A stretch of DNA of 64,000 nt from Haliclystus octoradiatus (taxonomy: Eukaryota > Cnidaria > Staurozoa > Stauromedusae > Haliclystidae): NCBI GenBank assembly GCA_916610825.1, contig OU744449.1:27626728-27690727 (forward strand), in the 5' to 3' direction. This document shows positions 1-16,300 of the stretch, in pieces. A program made the translations under genes and the position numbers. The notes under the pieces are model-generated. The model was not told where the DNA came from, made no database searches, and saw only the letters and a list, made by a program, of their open reading frames with translations. How positions within the stretch are numbered: the stretch's first letter is position 1; each line of letters opens with the position of its first letter.

Positions 1-1320
1 AAGGAAGCTGTGAGGTAGTCCTGTCAACTGTTCTCATGGACTAGTTCATGAACTGTTGTTGTCATTGAACTGTTTATAAGGTGTTCATGAACAGTTCATG
101 CAAATTAGGTCGTTTTACGTTCATGAACTGTTGTTGAACTGTTTATAAGGTGTTCATCAACAGTTCATGCAAATTGGGTCGTTTTACGTTCATGAACTGT
201 TGTTAAACTGTTCATGAACTGTTGTTGAACTGTTTATAAGATGTTCATGAACAGTTCATGCAAATTGGATCATTTTACGTTCTTGAACTGTTGTTGAACT
301 GTTTATAAGGTGTTCATGAACAGTTCATGTAAATTGGATCGTTTTACGTTCATGAACTGTTGTTGAACTGTTTATAAGGTGTTCATGAACAGTTCATGCA
401 AATTAGGTCGTTTTACGTTCATGAACTGTTGCTGAACTGTTTATAAGGTGTTCATCAACAGTTCATGCAAATTGGGTCGTTTTACGTTCATGAACTGTTG
501 TTGAACTGTTCATGAACTGTTGTTGAACTGTTTATAAGATGTTCATGAACAGTTCATGCAAATTGGATCATTTCACGTTTATGAACTGTTGTTGAACTGT
601 TTATAAGGTGTTCAAGGAACAGTTCATGCAAATTGGGTCGTTTTACAATCATGAACTGTTGTTGAACTGTTTATAAGATGTTCATGAACAGTTCATGCAA
701 ATTGGATCATTTTACGTTCATGAACTGTTGTTGTCATGGAACTCAGTTTATAAGGTGTTCATGAACAGTTCATGTAAATTGGATCGTTTTACGTTCATGA
801 ACTGTTGTTGAACTGTTTATAAGGTGTTCATGAACAGTTCATGCAAATTAGGTCGTTTTACGTTCATGAACTGTTGCTGAACTGTTTATAAGGTGTTCAT
901 CAACAGTTCATGCAAATTGGGTCGTTCTACGTTCATGAACTGTTGTTGAACTGTTCATGAACTGTTGTTGAACTGTTTATAAGATGTTCATGAACAGTTC
1001 ATGCAAATTGGATCATTTTACATTTATGAACTGTTGTTGAACTGTTTATAAGGTGTTCAAGGAACAGTTCATGCAAATTGGGTCGTTTTACAATCATGAA
1101 CTGTTGTTGAACTATTTATAAGATGTTCATGAACAGTTCATGCAAATTGGATCATTTTACGTTCATGAACTGTTGTTGTCATGGAACTCAGTTTATAAGG
1201 TGTTCAAGAACAGTTCATGCAAATTGGATCATTTTACGTTTATGAACTGTTGTTGAACTGTTTATAAGGTGTTCATGAACAGTTCATGCAAATTGGATCG
1301 TTTTACATTCATGAACTGTT
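1..1320. repeat. Minisatellite, ~69 bp unit in a ~444 bp higher-order repeat
   Basis: The stretch is built from a unit of about 69 bp with three parts: TTCATGAACTGTTGTTGAAC, then TTTATAAGGTGTTCATGAAC, then AGTTCATGCAAATTGGGTCG. Each unit contains the 10 bp palindrome GTTCATGAAC and inverted copies of AACAGTTCATGAA. Distinctive variants recur about 444 bp apart: the 'aattaggtcg' variant near 400 and 845, the 'caaggaacag' variant near 613 and 1058, and 'gttgttgtcatggaac' near 728 and 1173. A multi-unit block has therefore been duplicated. The array is cut by the left window edge. Its position upstream of the exon at 1931 suggests it is intronic or intergenic. Confidence 0.9.
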
Positions 1321-1930
1321 TTCACATGGTGAACATACATACATGATGAACTTCAAAAACTTCCATTTCTGATAATCTGAATGTAAAATACACATTTTTG
1401 AATGTAGCCTCCTACAAATTAATAATGAACATTTTACGAAAGATTAATGGAATTGTTTACAAGAAACAGGCTCTTACACATCAATAAATGTTTCCATATA
1501 CTGATTTTTGCAAGAAAAATTGAGTATGGTATAGCAAGGTATAGTCAAGGAAGCTTGATCATTGTATTGTAAAAAAGGGGGTAAAGATTCAGTCTCTAGA
1601 GTTGTTTCCAGGCTATGTAAGAACATCGTACAGAACCATCCAGAAGGCCAAGATACGCAAACATTATGTTGTTTTTGTCTTTATAATCAAATCCTCAACC
1701 AACAGGGATACTTATAAAACACAAATCAATTAAGCTATTATAAAGCAATTTTATTATTTGATTTTATAAGGTTTTCTTAATTGTTTTTATACCATAATTA
1801 GTATGTGCTTTGCTCTGCATTCTTTGTAACATATCCTTATGGGTAACTGTACTTTGATTGTATATTTTAACAGTAGGGTACAAGTTTAAGTAAATATGAT
1901 TTGATTTTGATTGGTTTGATTTATAAACAG
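1321..1930. other. Non-coding, probably 3' part of an intron
   Basis: AT-rich sequence with no convincing coding potential on either strand. It ends in a splice acceptor (ttataaacag at 1921-1930) directly before the open exon at 1931, so at least its right part is probably intron of the plus-strand gene ending at 2143. Confidence 0.5.
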
Positions 1931-2143
1931 GCGTATGAGCTAATGGAGGAGTTGCGACGTAAACAACGTTCAATCAACATTGGTTTTTATGTAAACATAC
2001 AAATAATTGAGAAAATACATAAATCGCTCGGCATACCAATGGATAGAGACATCAGAGCAGAACAAATAAACGGTAAGATGAATGGACATGGAGGCAACGA
2101 AGATGATTCTGCTGGAGAAGAAATCTCAGAAGATTACACTTAG
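1931..2143 (+). CDS. Last coding exon of an unrecognised gene (partial)
   Basis: An acceptor (ttataaacag) precedes an open exon of 70 codons ending in TAG at 2141-2143. The peptide opens AYELMEELRRKQRSINIG, continues with an amphipathic segment (FYVNIQIIEKIHKSLGIP), and ends in an acidic tail (GGNEDDSAGEEISEDYT). I do not recognise the family. The pattern of a charged helix, a short hydrophobic-rich segment and an acidic C-terminus looks like the end of a larger conserved protein rather than a small standalone protein. Upstream exons must lie at or beyond the left edge, past the minisatellite. The gene converges on RNASEH2C, whose stop codon is about 590 bp away on the other strand. The ATG 30 bp upstream of the exon falls within the putative intron and is unlikely to be a real start. 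Confidence 0.6.
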   Translation, partial: AYELMEELRRKQRSINIGFYVNIQIIEKIHKSLGIPMDRDIRAEQINGKMNGHGGNEDDSAGEEISEDYT

Positions 2144-2732
2144 ATTTAACAACAATAATGTGTTGTTTAACAGACTTACAGAACATACTGTGGTAGCAAA
2201 CTATTTAAAAGAGATAAAAACAGAGACACAACATGAAAATGGGACAATGTGATAAATTTACCCCTTAGAAATCAAATGGAAAATTTTTTTCACGTTCACG
2301 TTGCATGAATGTATTTTCACAGACAGTTTCGTAATGTTGTTTGTAACACAAAGTACTCACAACTACTGTATATAATTCATGCCTCAAAGTCACAACCAAC
2401 AAAATTCTCAAAGAGTTGCAGGTTATTATAATATATTGTAAGATGTTTTCAAGCTTACGCCTTGTCACTAAGTTTATAGAAATATATATATATATATAAA
2501 AAATAAATGTTTCTGTAAATTGTACATAACACATTTTACGTCATATCAAAGCTAAATATAATATAATTATAGATAAGCTTTTATGCATAAAAATGTCTTC
2601 TAAATAAATTACATATTGCCACAAGGAGAATTGTTTATTTTACAGTCAATCTTTTTCATCCTATTTTAATGTTTGTTTATTAGTGTGTATGATGGTGTCA
2701 TCTTAAAATCAAAACAAATCTCTTTAATGTCA
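2144..2732. other. Convergent 3' intergenic region
   Basis: It lies between the stop of the plus-strand gene (2143) and the stop of RNASEH2C on the minus strand (2733). It holds a short (AT)n tract near 2482-2500 and AT-rich sequence suited to 3' UTRs. I see no coding signal. Confidence 0.6.
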
Positions 2733-4978
2733 TCATAAGTGTTGTTCTTGATCTTCTTCATCGTCAATGTCAGCATGTAACTGAAAGATATATTAAAAAA
2801 ATGTAATTAATTCAAATCTCTAATGCACATTGATTATGGAATCCCTTTCAAAAAATGAGTCGAGTTCATGAACTATTCATGAACACATTACAAACAGTTA
2901 AAGAATAGTTCATGAACATTAAATGACCTGTTTTTCATGAACTGTTCATGGGCAGTTGATGAGTATTGGGTCATTCAATGTTTGTGGACTGTTTCAATGG
3001 GAGATGTATTTCACATTGAGAAATTCAACACATACCAAAGTCTATCTCAAATTTTGTCCATAACAGAGAAAAAACATTTGATGATAGATGTCTAACCTTG
3101 GTAACTATACTAAGAACGTTTCATGTTTTAGGAACTTTACACATTCCATGCGCTTCGCACTCTGTCATTAGAGCTATCACACTGCAGTAAATATATCTAC
3201 TTACCACATTTGCAATGTTAATCCATTCTAGCGCTTGAGGTAATGCGTCGCCATCGCTAGGTATGGATTCTAAATTCCAATAGGTCAATTTATCAAAAGT
3301 TGAATCAGTATGGAAAACCTTTTCCTGAAACGGAAATGAAAATAGTTGGAAACATCATAAACTAAAATTAAAAAGGCGATATAATATTAATTATCTTACA
3401 TTAGAACCGTTTGACATTTCTTCTTTGATCACAACACCTGAGGGAGAGAATAAATATAAATCAAATATAAATAAACTATTGATTAGTCACCCGAGTTGCT
3501 GGGTACCAGCTCTACTTTCCAAAACCTATTCTGTATGATGTATTTGGATATATTTGACCAGATTCAAGCTGTTTCGTCGTTTCCAACAAAACTGTAATTT
3601 TAGGGGTATATATCTTGTTTCCCAAAATGTGTGAACAACAAGAGGAAACAGGTTGAGGGTCGAGGTCAGTAATTTCCAAGCTGCTTTTTATATAACATAT
3701 TGATACCCCGTCAATAATCAACCCCGTCGAGCCATCGTCATTCATTTCAAGATGCTGGTGCGCATAAGTGGAACGATCTACCGTATGCTATGAAGGAAGT
3801 ACAAAGCAGGCCTAAATTCAAACGTCTCCCTGAGAAGCACTTACGTTCTTAATATACTTTATACTTACCACTCTTTCCTGTTATTTATACCTTTTTTACT
3901 TAATGTCTGTTTTCCTGTTAACTTAGCTATGTATCAGTACTTTGAAAAAAAATTATGTATAACAGTATAACTTAAAGGTTTCTGAATAAATGATGATGAT
4001 GATGATGATAATAATCGTGGCCAGTGTCTCATATTTGAGTTATAATTCAGTCTGCATTAGTGCTGTTTGATGTATCGGATTTTCGATACATCAGGTCCCG
4101 ATATGGCGATATATAATGTTTACATTGGGACCTTATAAATTTTCTTTTTCAATATTTAACATATTGTCTTATGTGAGTCTGTATTTGAGTCTCATCAATA
4201 AATCACAATTATTTACGAGACTTTGGGGATTTACAATTCAGATTACGCTTAAGAGTTCAGTACCATGGAAGAAAAATGTTAAACAAATCTAAGGAATGCA
4301 TGGTAATACACAGAGAAAAATATATTTTGAACATCTAAAAATAAATGACAAAAAATATGACAAATGCGCACCTAAAATGCCAGGCACGCATTCTCATGCC
4401 AGTTCTCAGGCCACGCACATCGCACTTTTCATACAGGAATGTATCAGATCGGATAGGTTTCGGGAAAGTTTATAACATCAAACAGAACAATTCTGCATGC
4501 AGGTTAGGAGCATGCAACCTTGATATGACATTTGAGAATTATCTATATATAGCCTATCCAGTTCATTGAATGAAAGTTATCTGTCTGAATGAATGTTGTC
4601 TGTCCATATAGGTTATCACCTCTATACGATTTAGGAACTTCAATGTTGACACCATTCAATGGCCTTCCTCGAAAAGATGCAGAACCTAAAAGTAGAAATC
4701 AGATTTAACTTTAATACCAATATTGATTATGTCACCCGTGTCCTGTGCCACAGTGTCTGTTGTATTGTGAATTCACTGTTTGCTTGACACTGCAAAAAGC
4801 TTGAGGAAAACTCACAGTAAGGTTTCTCGTTTTGGGGATTTTTCTCTTCTTGCATACTACTTTTGAAATGTTCATCAACTTTAGCTTTTCCATTGTAATC
4901 AATATTAAAAGGAAGTAAATGAACTTCCACAGAATTCGTAGCTGAATGGATAAACTTAGTTGGTTGATGAGCCGCCAT
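2733..4978 (-). CDS. RNASEH2C: Ribonuclease H2 subunit C (RNASEH2C), 5 exons, 144 aa
   Basis: Non-catalytic subunit of the nuclear RNase H2 complex, which removes ribonucleotides and RNA:DNA hybrids from DNA. Exons in coding order: 4978-4816, 4685-4620, 3437-3400, 3324-3205, 2780-2733. All junctions are GT-AG and in phase, giving 435 nt. Exon 1 (MAAHQPTKFIHSATN, then VEVHLLPFNI) matches the family's N-terminal HLLP segment. Exon 2 has SASFRGRPLNG, corresponding to the SFRGR motif of the human protein. Exon 4 carries FDKLTYWNLESIP, matching the conserved 'F..FTLWGLETIP' block. Exon 5 ends HADIDDEEDQEQHL. The length is close to the human 164 aa. The ATG at 4978 sits in the context gcaATGG. Another in-frame start is not needed. 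The family call comes from remembered similarity and was not tested by a search. Confidence 0.87.
2868..2990. repeat. Dispersed degenerate copies of the TTCATGAAC repeat
   Basis: Several copies of TTCATGAAC and relatives, followed by 'attgggtcattcaatgttt', which matches the AAATTGGGTCGTTTTACGTT part of the array unit at 1-1320. This is an isolated, diverged member of the same family. It lies in RNASEH2C intron 4. Confidence 0.6.
3739..4015 (+). mobile_element. 5'-truncated LINE remnant (reverse transcriptase C-terminus plus 3' tail)
   Basis: The plus frame from 3739 reads HSFQDAGAHKWNDLPYAM, continues to KFKRLPEKHLRS, and stops at 3850-3852. The pattern 'SF..AG...WN.LP......F+..L+.HL' followed by a stop is the usual C-terminal end of non-LTR retrotransposon ORF2 proteins of the jockey/CR1/L2 type. 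About 135 bp of 3' sequence follows, then a short (GAT)n-like tail at about 3989-4013, as many such LINEs have. Only the last 38 codons remain, so the copy is dead. It is antisense within RNASEH2C intron 2. Confidence 0.65.
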
Positions 4979-5385
4979 TGCAAGATAAGAAATATGGCGG
5001 GAAAAGTTGAAGCCATTTTGATTTTATAACATCTGTGATTGGTTAAAGATTACAATCAGGTGTGGCCCAGGTTCTTACTTTCTTCTTTCATTTTCAGTTT
5101 CGTGTTCTTGTTTGTTTCGCTTCATCTTTACACAGGAAAACTTTTGATTTTTGCAAACATCGAAAGTAAGATTATACTGTCTCAAAATAAGATAAAAGCA
5201 CAAAGATAGTGTATACTGGTAATAACTGATTTGAATCAACATATTATTATAACGTTTTGATAAAATTATTTCGTTAATAACTCAGCGTTTGAATGATTAA
5301 TTTCCTTATATCTGATTCAATGTTGTTTTTATGCATGGCAAGGAGCTTTTTTAAATATTGTATTTTCTTCTTTTTGTAGGTCAAA
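4979..5385. promoter_or_regulatory. Divergent intergenic region between RNASEH2C and the ZU5-death gene
   Basis: 407 bp separate the two opposed start codons. The right end is a pyrimidine-rich splice acceptor (ttcttctttttgtag at about 5365-5379) followed by only six bases before ATG. The plus-strand mRNA therefore has either a 5' UTR exon further left or a trans-spliced leader. No TATA box stands out. A shared bidirectional promoter is likely but inferred. Confidence 0.45.
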
Positions 5386-9513
<4,128 letters not shown>

Positions 9514-10214
9514 GTTAAAACCTCTTGAAATACAAATGACATTTCCTCCTAAATATATGACTTTCAAATATTTACTATTGGATGGTATGCGTGCTCTGCT
9601 CTCCTTATTCCTTAATTTTACTATAAATATCAATTTAATGGGTTTGTTATTTTAACGTTGAAGAATTAGTATATTGAATATTTATAATTATTATCAAAAT
9701 TGAATTCTAGGCTTTTGTTCTTTGTCTGTTTTGCATAATTATTCTTTATTCTTCTCTTGTGCTTTAAATCGCCATGTTCTACTATGAAATTAAATGTTTT
9801 CTGTTTTTGTTACTTTAAAAGGTGTCCAAATTATGGTACATTCAGTGAATGTAGAAAGAATTATCCAAATATTAAAATATATTAATTATAGATGTAGTTT
9901 AGGATGCTGGCAGTCCTATCATAATTATTTAAAACAATTCAATAATATTGTAATAATTAATTATGTGTTGTATAATGATTGTTTTATCCTTACAGCTGTT
10001 CTTGAGTTTACGAATAGATATTTCGAACTTGATTCATGTTTTATTTTATTTGTCAAATTTCACTCAAATAGTTGTTATTTGTTTGCAAGAAATTACTTTT
10101 CACAGCGTCCAGAGGGCGATCAATTTTTACGTATCAACCTAATGCATAAGTTTTATATTAAACCCAATTGATAGAAGACATTGGTAGTTAAATCAGATGG
10201 CCTAATTTTCAAGC
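9514..10214. other. Intergenic, no gene seen
   Basis: AT-rich region after the death-domain stop. An open frame at 9794-10171 (125 codons) is low-complexity and AT-biased, has no recognisable motif, and no splice context. I do not call it a gene. Confidence 0.5.
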
Positions 10215-10358
10215 TACATTGAAACCTGTGTTTATCGACCAGCTATTAAAAACAGGGTTAATTCATTAGAAAATATTGTCTTAGATCAGCTTTGACTGTA
10301 TGCTAAACTGTGAACACTGTAAACAGGACGTGGCTACTGCAAAGTGGTGACCGTTATA
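10215..10358. repeat. Degenerate pogo-like MITE next to the satellite
   Basis: It contains 'gaaacctgtgtttatcgacc', 'attagaaaatattgtcttag', 'tttgactgta' and 'gtggtgaccgttataac'. These are diverged forms of the motifs in the intact elements at 39654-39830 and 49191-49371. The order is scrambled, suggesting two overlapping or nested remnants. It directly abuts the satellite array. Confidence 0.45.
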
Positions 10359-13300
10359 ACAATAGATAAAGTCTATAGATGCAGGGGTATGAAACCCAAA
10401 AGGATTCCGAAATATTCTTAGAGAAAGTGCTCAAATATGAATTCCCGAAAATCGCTCATTGCCGACCAAAAAGCATGGGTTATACTAAGGCATTCTGAAA
10501 ATGACAAAAAAATTAATGTCTATATTTTCATTGGAATAGAGTCTATAGATGCAGTGGATACAAAGCCCAAAAGGATTCCGAAATGTTCTTTGAGAAAGTG
10601 CTTAAATATGAATACACGAAAATCGCTCATTTTTGGCCAAAAAGCATGGGTTATACTAAGGCATTTTGAAAATGATCAAAATTTTAAATGTCGATATTTT
10701 CATTGGAATAGAGTTTATAGATGCCGTGGATATGAAACCCAAAAGGATTCCGAAATGTTCTTTGAAAAAGTGCTTAAATATGAATACACGAAAATCGCTC
10801 ATTTTTGGCCAAAAAGCATGGGTTATACTAAGGCATTTTGAAAATGATCAAAATTTTAAATGTCTATATTTTCATTGCAATAGAGTTTATAGATGCAGTG
10901 GATATGAAACCCAAAAGGATTCCGAAATGTTCTTTGAGAAAGTGCTCAAATATGAAAACCCGAAAATCGCTCATTTTTGGCCAAAAAGCATGGGTTATAC
11001 TAAGGCATTTTGAAAATGATCAACATTTTAAATGTCTATATTTTCATTGGAATAGAGTTTATAGATGCAGTGGATATGAAACCCAAAAGGATTCCGAAAT
11101 GTTCTTTGAGAAAGTGCTTAAATATGAATACACGAAAATCGCTCATTTTTGGCCAAAAAGCATGGGTTATACTAAGGCATTTTGAAAATGATCAACATTT
11201 TAAATGTCTATATTTTCATTGCAATAGAGTTTATAGATGCAGTGGATATGAAACCCAAAAGGATTCCGAAATGTTCTTTGAGAAAGTGCTCAAATATGAA
11301 AACCCGAAAATCGCTCATTTTTGGCCAAAAAGCATGGGTTATACTAAGGCATTTTGAAAATGATCAAAATTTCAAATGTCGATATTTTCATTGGAATAGA
11401 GTTTATAGATGCAGTGGATATGAAACCCAAAAGGATTCCGAAATGTTCTTTGAGAAAGTGCTCAAATATGAATACCCGAAAATCGTTCATTTTTGGCCAA
11501 AAAGCATGGGTTATACTAAGGCATTTTGAAAATGATCAACATTTTAAATGTCTATATTTTCATTGGAATAGAGTTTATAGATGCAGTGGATATGAAACCC
11601 AAAAGGATTCCGAAATGTTCTTTGAGAAAGTGATCAAATATAAATACCCGAAAATCGCTCATTTTTGGCCAAAAAGCATGGGTTATACTAAGGCATTTTG
11701 AAAATGATCAACATTTTAAATGTCTATATTTTCATTGCAATAGAGTTTATAGATGCAGTGGATATGAAACCCAAAAGGATTCCGAAATGTTCTTTGAGAA
11801 AGTGCTCAAATATGAAAACCCGAAAATCGCTCATTTTTGGCCAAAAAGCATGGGTTATACTAAGGCATTTTGAAAATGATCAAAATTTTAAATGTCGATA
11901 TTTTCATTGGAATAGAGTTTATAGATGCAGTGGATATGAAACCCAAAATGATTCCGAAATGTTCTTTGGGAAAATGCTCAAATATGAATACCCGAAAATC
12001 GCTCATTTTTGGCCAAAAAGCATGGGTTATACTAAGGCATTTTGATATACTAAGGCATTTTGAAAATGATCAAAATTTTAAATGTCGATATTTTCATTGG
12101 AATAGAGTTTATAGATGCAGTGGATATGAAACCCAAAAGGATTCCGAAATGTTCTTTGAGAAAGTGCTCAAATATGAATACCCGAAAATCGCTCATTTTT
12201 GGCCAAAAAGCATGGGTTATACTAAGGCATTTTGAAAATGATCAACATTTTAAATGTTTATATTTTCATTGGAATAGAGTTTATAGATGCAGTGGATATG
12301 AAACCCAAAAGGATTCCGAAATGTTCTTTGAGAAAGTGCTCAAATATGAAAACCCGAAAATCGCTCATTTTTGGCCAAAAAGCATGGGTTATACTAAGGC
12401 ATTTTGAAAATGATCAACATTTTAAATGTCTATATTTTCATTGGAATAGAGTCTATAGATGCAGTGGATATGAAACCAAAAAGGATTTCGAAATGTTCTT
12501 TGAGAAAGTTCTCAAATATGAATACACGAAAATCGCTCAATTTTGGCCAAAAAGCATGGGTTATACTAAGACATTTTGAAAATGATCAACATTTTAAATG
12601 TCTATATTTTCATTGGAATAGAGTTTATAGATGCCGTGGATATGAAACCCAAAAGGATTCCGAAATGTTCTTTGAAAAAGTGCTTAAATATGAATACACG
12701 AAAATCGCTCATTTTTGGCCAAAAAGCATGGGTTATACTAAGGCATTTTGAAAATGATCAAAATTTTAAATGTCTATATTTTCATTGCAATAGAGTTTAT
12801 AGATGCAGTGGATATGAAACCCAAAAGGATTCCGAAATGTTCTTTGAGAAAGTGCTCAAATATGAAAACCCGAAAATCGCTCATTTTTGGCCAAAAAGCA
12901 TGGGTTATACTAAGGCATTTTGAAAATGATCAACATTTTAAATGTCTATATTTTCATTGGAATAGAGTTTATAGATGCAGTGGATATGAAACCCAAAAGG
13001 ATTCCGAAATGTTCTTTGAGAAAGTGCTTAAATATGAATACACGAAAATCGCTCATTTTTGGCCAAAAAGCATGGGTTATACTAAGGCATTTTGAAAATG
13101 ATCAACATTTTAAATGTCTATATTTTCATTGCAATAGAGTTTATAGATGCAGTGGATATGAAACCCAAAAGGATTCCGAAATGTTCTTTGAGAAAGTGCT
13201 CAAATATGAAAACCCGAAAATCGCTCATTTTTGGCCAAAAAGCATGGGTTATACTAAGGCATTTTGAAAATGATCAAAATTTTAAATGTCGATATTTTCA

Positions 13301-16300
13301 TTGGAATAGAGTTTATAGATGCAGTGGATATGAAACCCAAAAGGATTCCGAAATGTTCTTTGAGAAAGTGCTCAAATATGAATACCCGAAAATCGCTCAT
13401 TTTTGGCCAAAAAGCATGGGTTATACTAAGGCATTTTGAAAATGATCAACATTTTAAATGTCTATATTTTCATTGGAATAGAGTTTATAGATGCAGTGGA
13501 TATGAAACCCAAAAGGATTCCGAAATGTTCTTTGAGAAAGTGCTCAAATATAAATACCCGAAAATCGCTCATTTTTGGCCAAAAAGCATGGGTTATACTA
13601 AGGCATTTTGAAAATGATCAACATTTTAAATGTCTATATTTTCATTGCAATAGAGTTTATAGATGCAGTGGATATGAAACCCAAAAGGATTCCGAAATGT
13701 TCTTTGAGAAAGTGCTTAAATATGAATACACGAAAATCGCTCATTTTTGGCCAAAAAGCATGGGTTATACTAAGGCATTTTGAAAATGATCAAAATTTTA
13801 AATGTCGATATTTTCATTGGAATAGAGTTTATAGATGCAGTGGATATGAAACCCAAAAGGATTCCGAAATGTTCTTTGAGAAAGTGCTCAAATATGAAAA
13901 CCCGAAAATCGCTCATTTTTGGCCAAAAAGCATGGGTTATACTAAGGCATTTTGAAAATGATCAAAATTTTAAATGTCGATATTTTCATTGGAATAGAGT
14001 TTATAGATGCAGTGGATATGAAACCCAAAAGGATTCCGAAATGTTCTTTGAGAAAGTGCTCAAATATGAATACCCGAAAATCGCTCATTTTTGGCCAAAA
14101 AGCATGGGTTATACTAAGGCATTTTGAAAATGATCAACATTTTAAATGTCTATATTTTCATTGGAATAGAGTTTATAGATGCAGTGGATATGAAACCCAA
14201 AAGGATTCCGAAATGTTCTTTGAGAAAGTGATCAAATATAAATACCCGAAAATCGCTCATTTTTGGCCAAAAAGCATGGGTTATACTAAGGCATTTTGAA
14301 AATGATCAACATTTTAAATGTCTATATTTTCATTGCAATAGAGTTTATAGATGCAGTGGATATGAAACCCAAAAGGATTCCGAAATGTTCTTTGAGAAAG
14401 TGCTTAAATATGAATACACGAAAATCGCTCATTTTTGGCCAAAAAGCATGGGTTATACTAAGGCATTTTGAAAATGATCAAAATTTTAAATGTCGATATT
14501 TTCATTGGAATAGAGTTTATAGATGCAGTGGATATGAAACCCAAAAGGATTCCGAAATGTTCTTTGGGAAAGTGCTCAAATATGAATACCCGAAAATCGA
14601 TCATTTTTGGCCAAAAAGCATGGGTTATACTAAGGCATTTTGATATACTAAGGCATTTTGAAAATGATCAAAATTTTAAATGTCGATATTTTCATTGGAA
14701 TAGAGTTTATAGATGCAGTGGATATGAAACCCAAAAGGATTCCGAAATGTTCTTTGAGAAAGTGCTCAAATATGAATACCCGAAAATCGCTCATTTTTGG
14801 CCAAAAAGCATGGGTTATACTAAGGCATTTTGAAAATGATCAAAATTTTAAATGTCGATATTTTCATTGGAATAGAGTTTATAGATGCAGTGGATATGAA
14901 ACCCAAAAGGATTCCGAAATGTTCTTTGAGAAAGTGCTCAAATATGAATACCCGAAAATCGCTCATTTTTGGCCAAAAAGCATGGGTTATACTAAGGCAT
15001 TTTGAAAATGATCAACATTTTAAATGTCTATATTTTCATTGGAATAGAGTTTATAGATGCAGTGGATATGAAACCCAAAAGGATTCCGAAATGTTCTTTG
15101 AGAAAGTGATCAAATATAAATACCCGAAAATCGCTCATTTTTGGCCAAAAAGCATGGGTTATACTAAGGCATTTTGAAAATGATCAACATTTTAAATGTC
15201 TATATTTTCATTGCAATAGAGTTTATAGATGCAGTGGATATGAAACCCAAAAGGATTCCGAAATGTTCTTTGAGAAAGTGCTTAAATATGAATACACGAA
15301 AATCGCTCATTTTTGGCCAAAAAGCATGGGTTATACTAAGGCATTTTGAAAATGATCAAAATTTTAAATGTCGATATTTTCATTGGAATAGAGTTTATAG
15401 ATGCAGTGGATATGAAACCCAAAAGGATTCCGAAATGTTCTTTGGGAAAGTGCTCAAATATGAATACCCGAAAATCGATCATTTTTGGCCAAAAAGCATG
15501 GGTTATACTAAGGCATTTTGATATACTAAGGCATTTTGAAAATGATCAAAATTTTAAATGTCGATATTTTCATTGGAATAGAGTTTATAGATGCAGTGGA
15601 TATGAAACCCAAAAGGATTCCGAAATGTTCTTTGAGAAAGTGCTCAAATATGAATACCCGAAAATCGCTCATTTTTGGCCAAAAAGCATGGGTTATACTA
15701 AGGCATTTTGAAAATGATCAACATTTTAAATGTTTATATTTTCATTGGAATAGAGTTTATAGATGCAGTGGATATGAAACCCAAAAGGATTCCGAAATGT
15801 TCTTTGAGAAAGTGCTCAAATATGAAAACCCGAAAATCGCTCATTTTTGGCCAAAAAGCATGGGTTATACTAATGCATTTTGAAAATGATCAACATTTTA
15901 AATGTCTATATTTTCATTGGAATAGAGTCTATAGATGCAGTGGATATGAAACCAAAAAGGATTTCGAAATGTTCTTTGAGAAAGTTCTCAAATATGAATA
16001 CACGAAAATCGCTCACTTTTGGCCAAAAAGCATGGGTTATACTAAGACATTTTGAAAATGATAAACATTTTAAATGTCTATATTTTCATTGGAATAGAGT
16101 CTATAGATGCAGTGGATATGAAACCCAAAAGGATTCCGAAATGTTCTTTGAGAAAGTGCTCAAATATGAATACACGAAAATCGCTCATTTTTGGCCAAAA
16201 ACCACGGGTTATACTAAGGCATTTTGAAAATGATCAAAATTTTAAATGTCTATATTTTCATTGGAATAGAGTTTATAGATGCAGTGGATATGAAACCCAA

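Noticed and set aside
3512-3745. 77-codon minus-strand frame in RNASEH2C intron 2
   Set aside because: No homology or splice support; it overlaps the LINE remnant edge on the opposite strand.
9794-10171. 125-codon plus-strand frame after the death-domain gene
   Set aside because: AT-biased composition, no motif, no splice or start context; probably chance.
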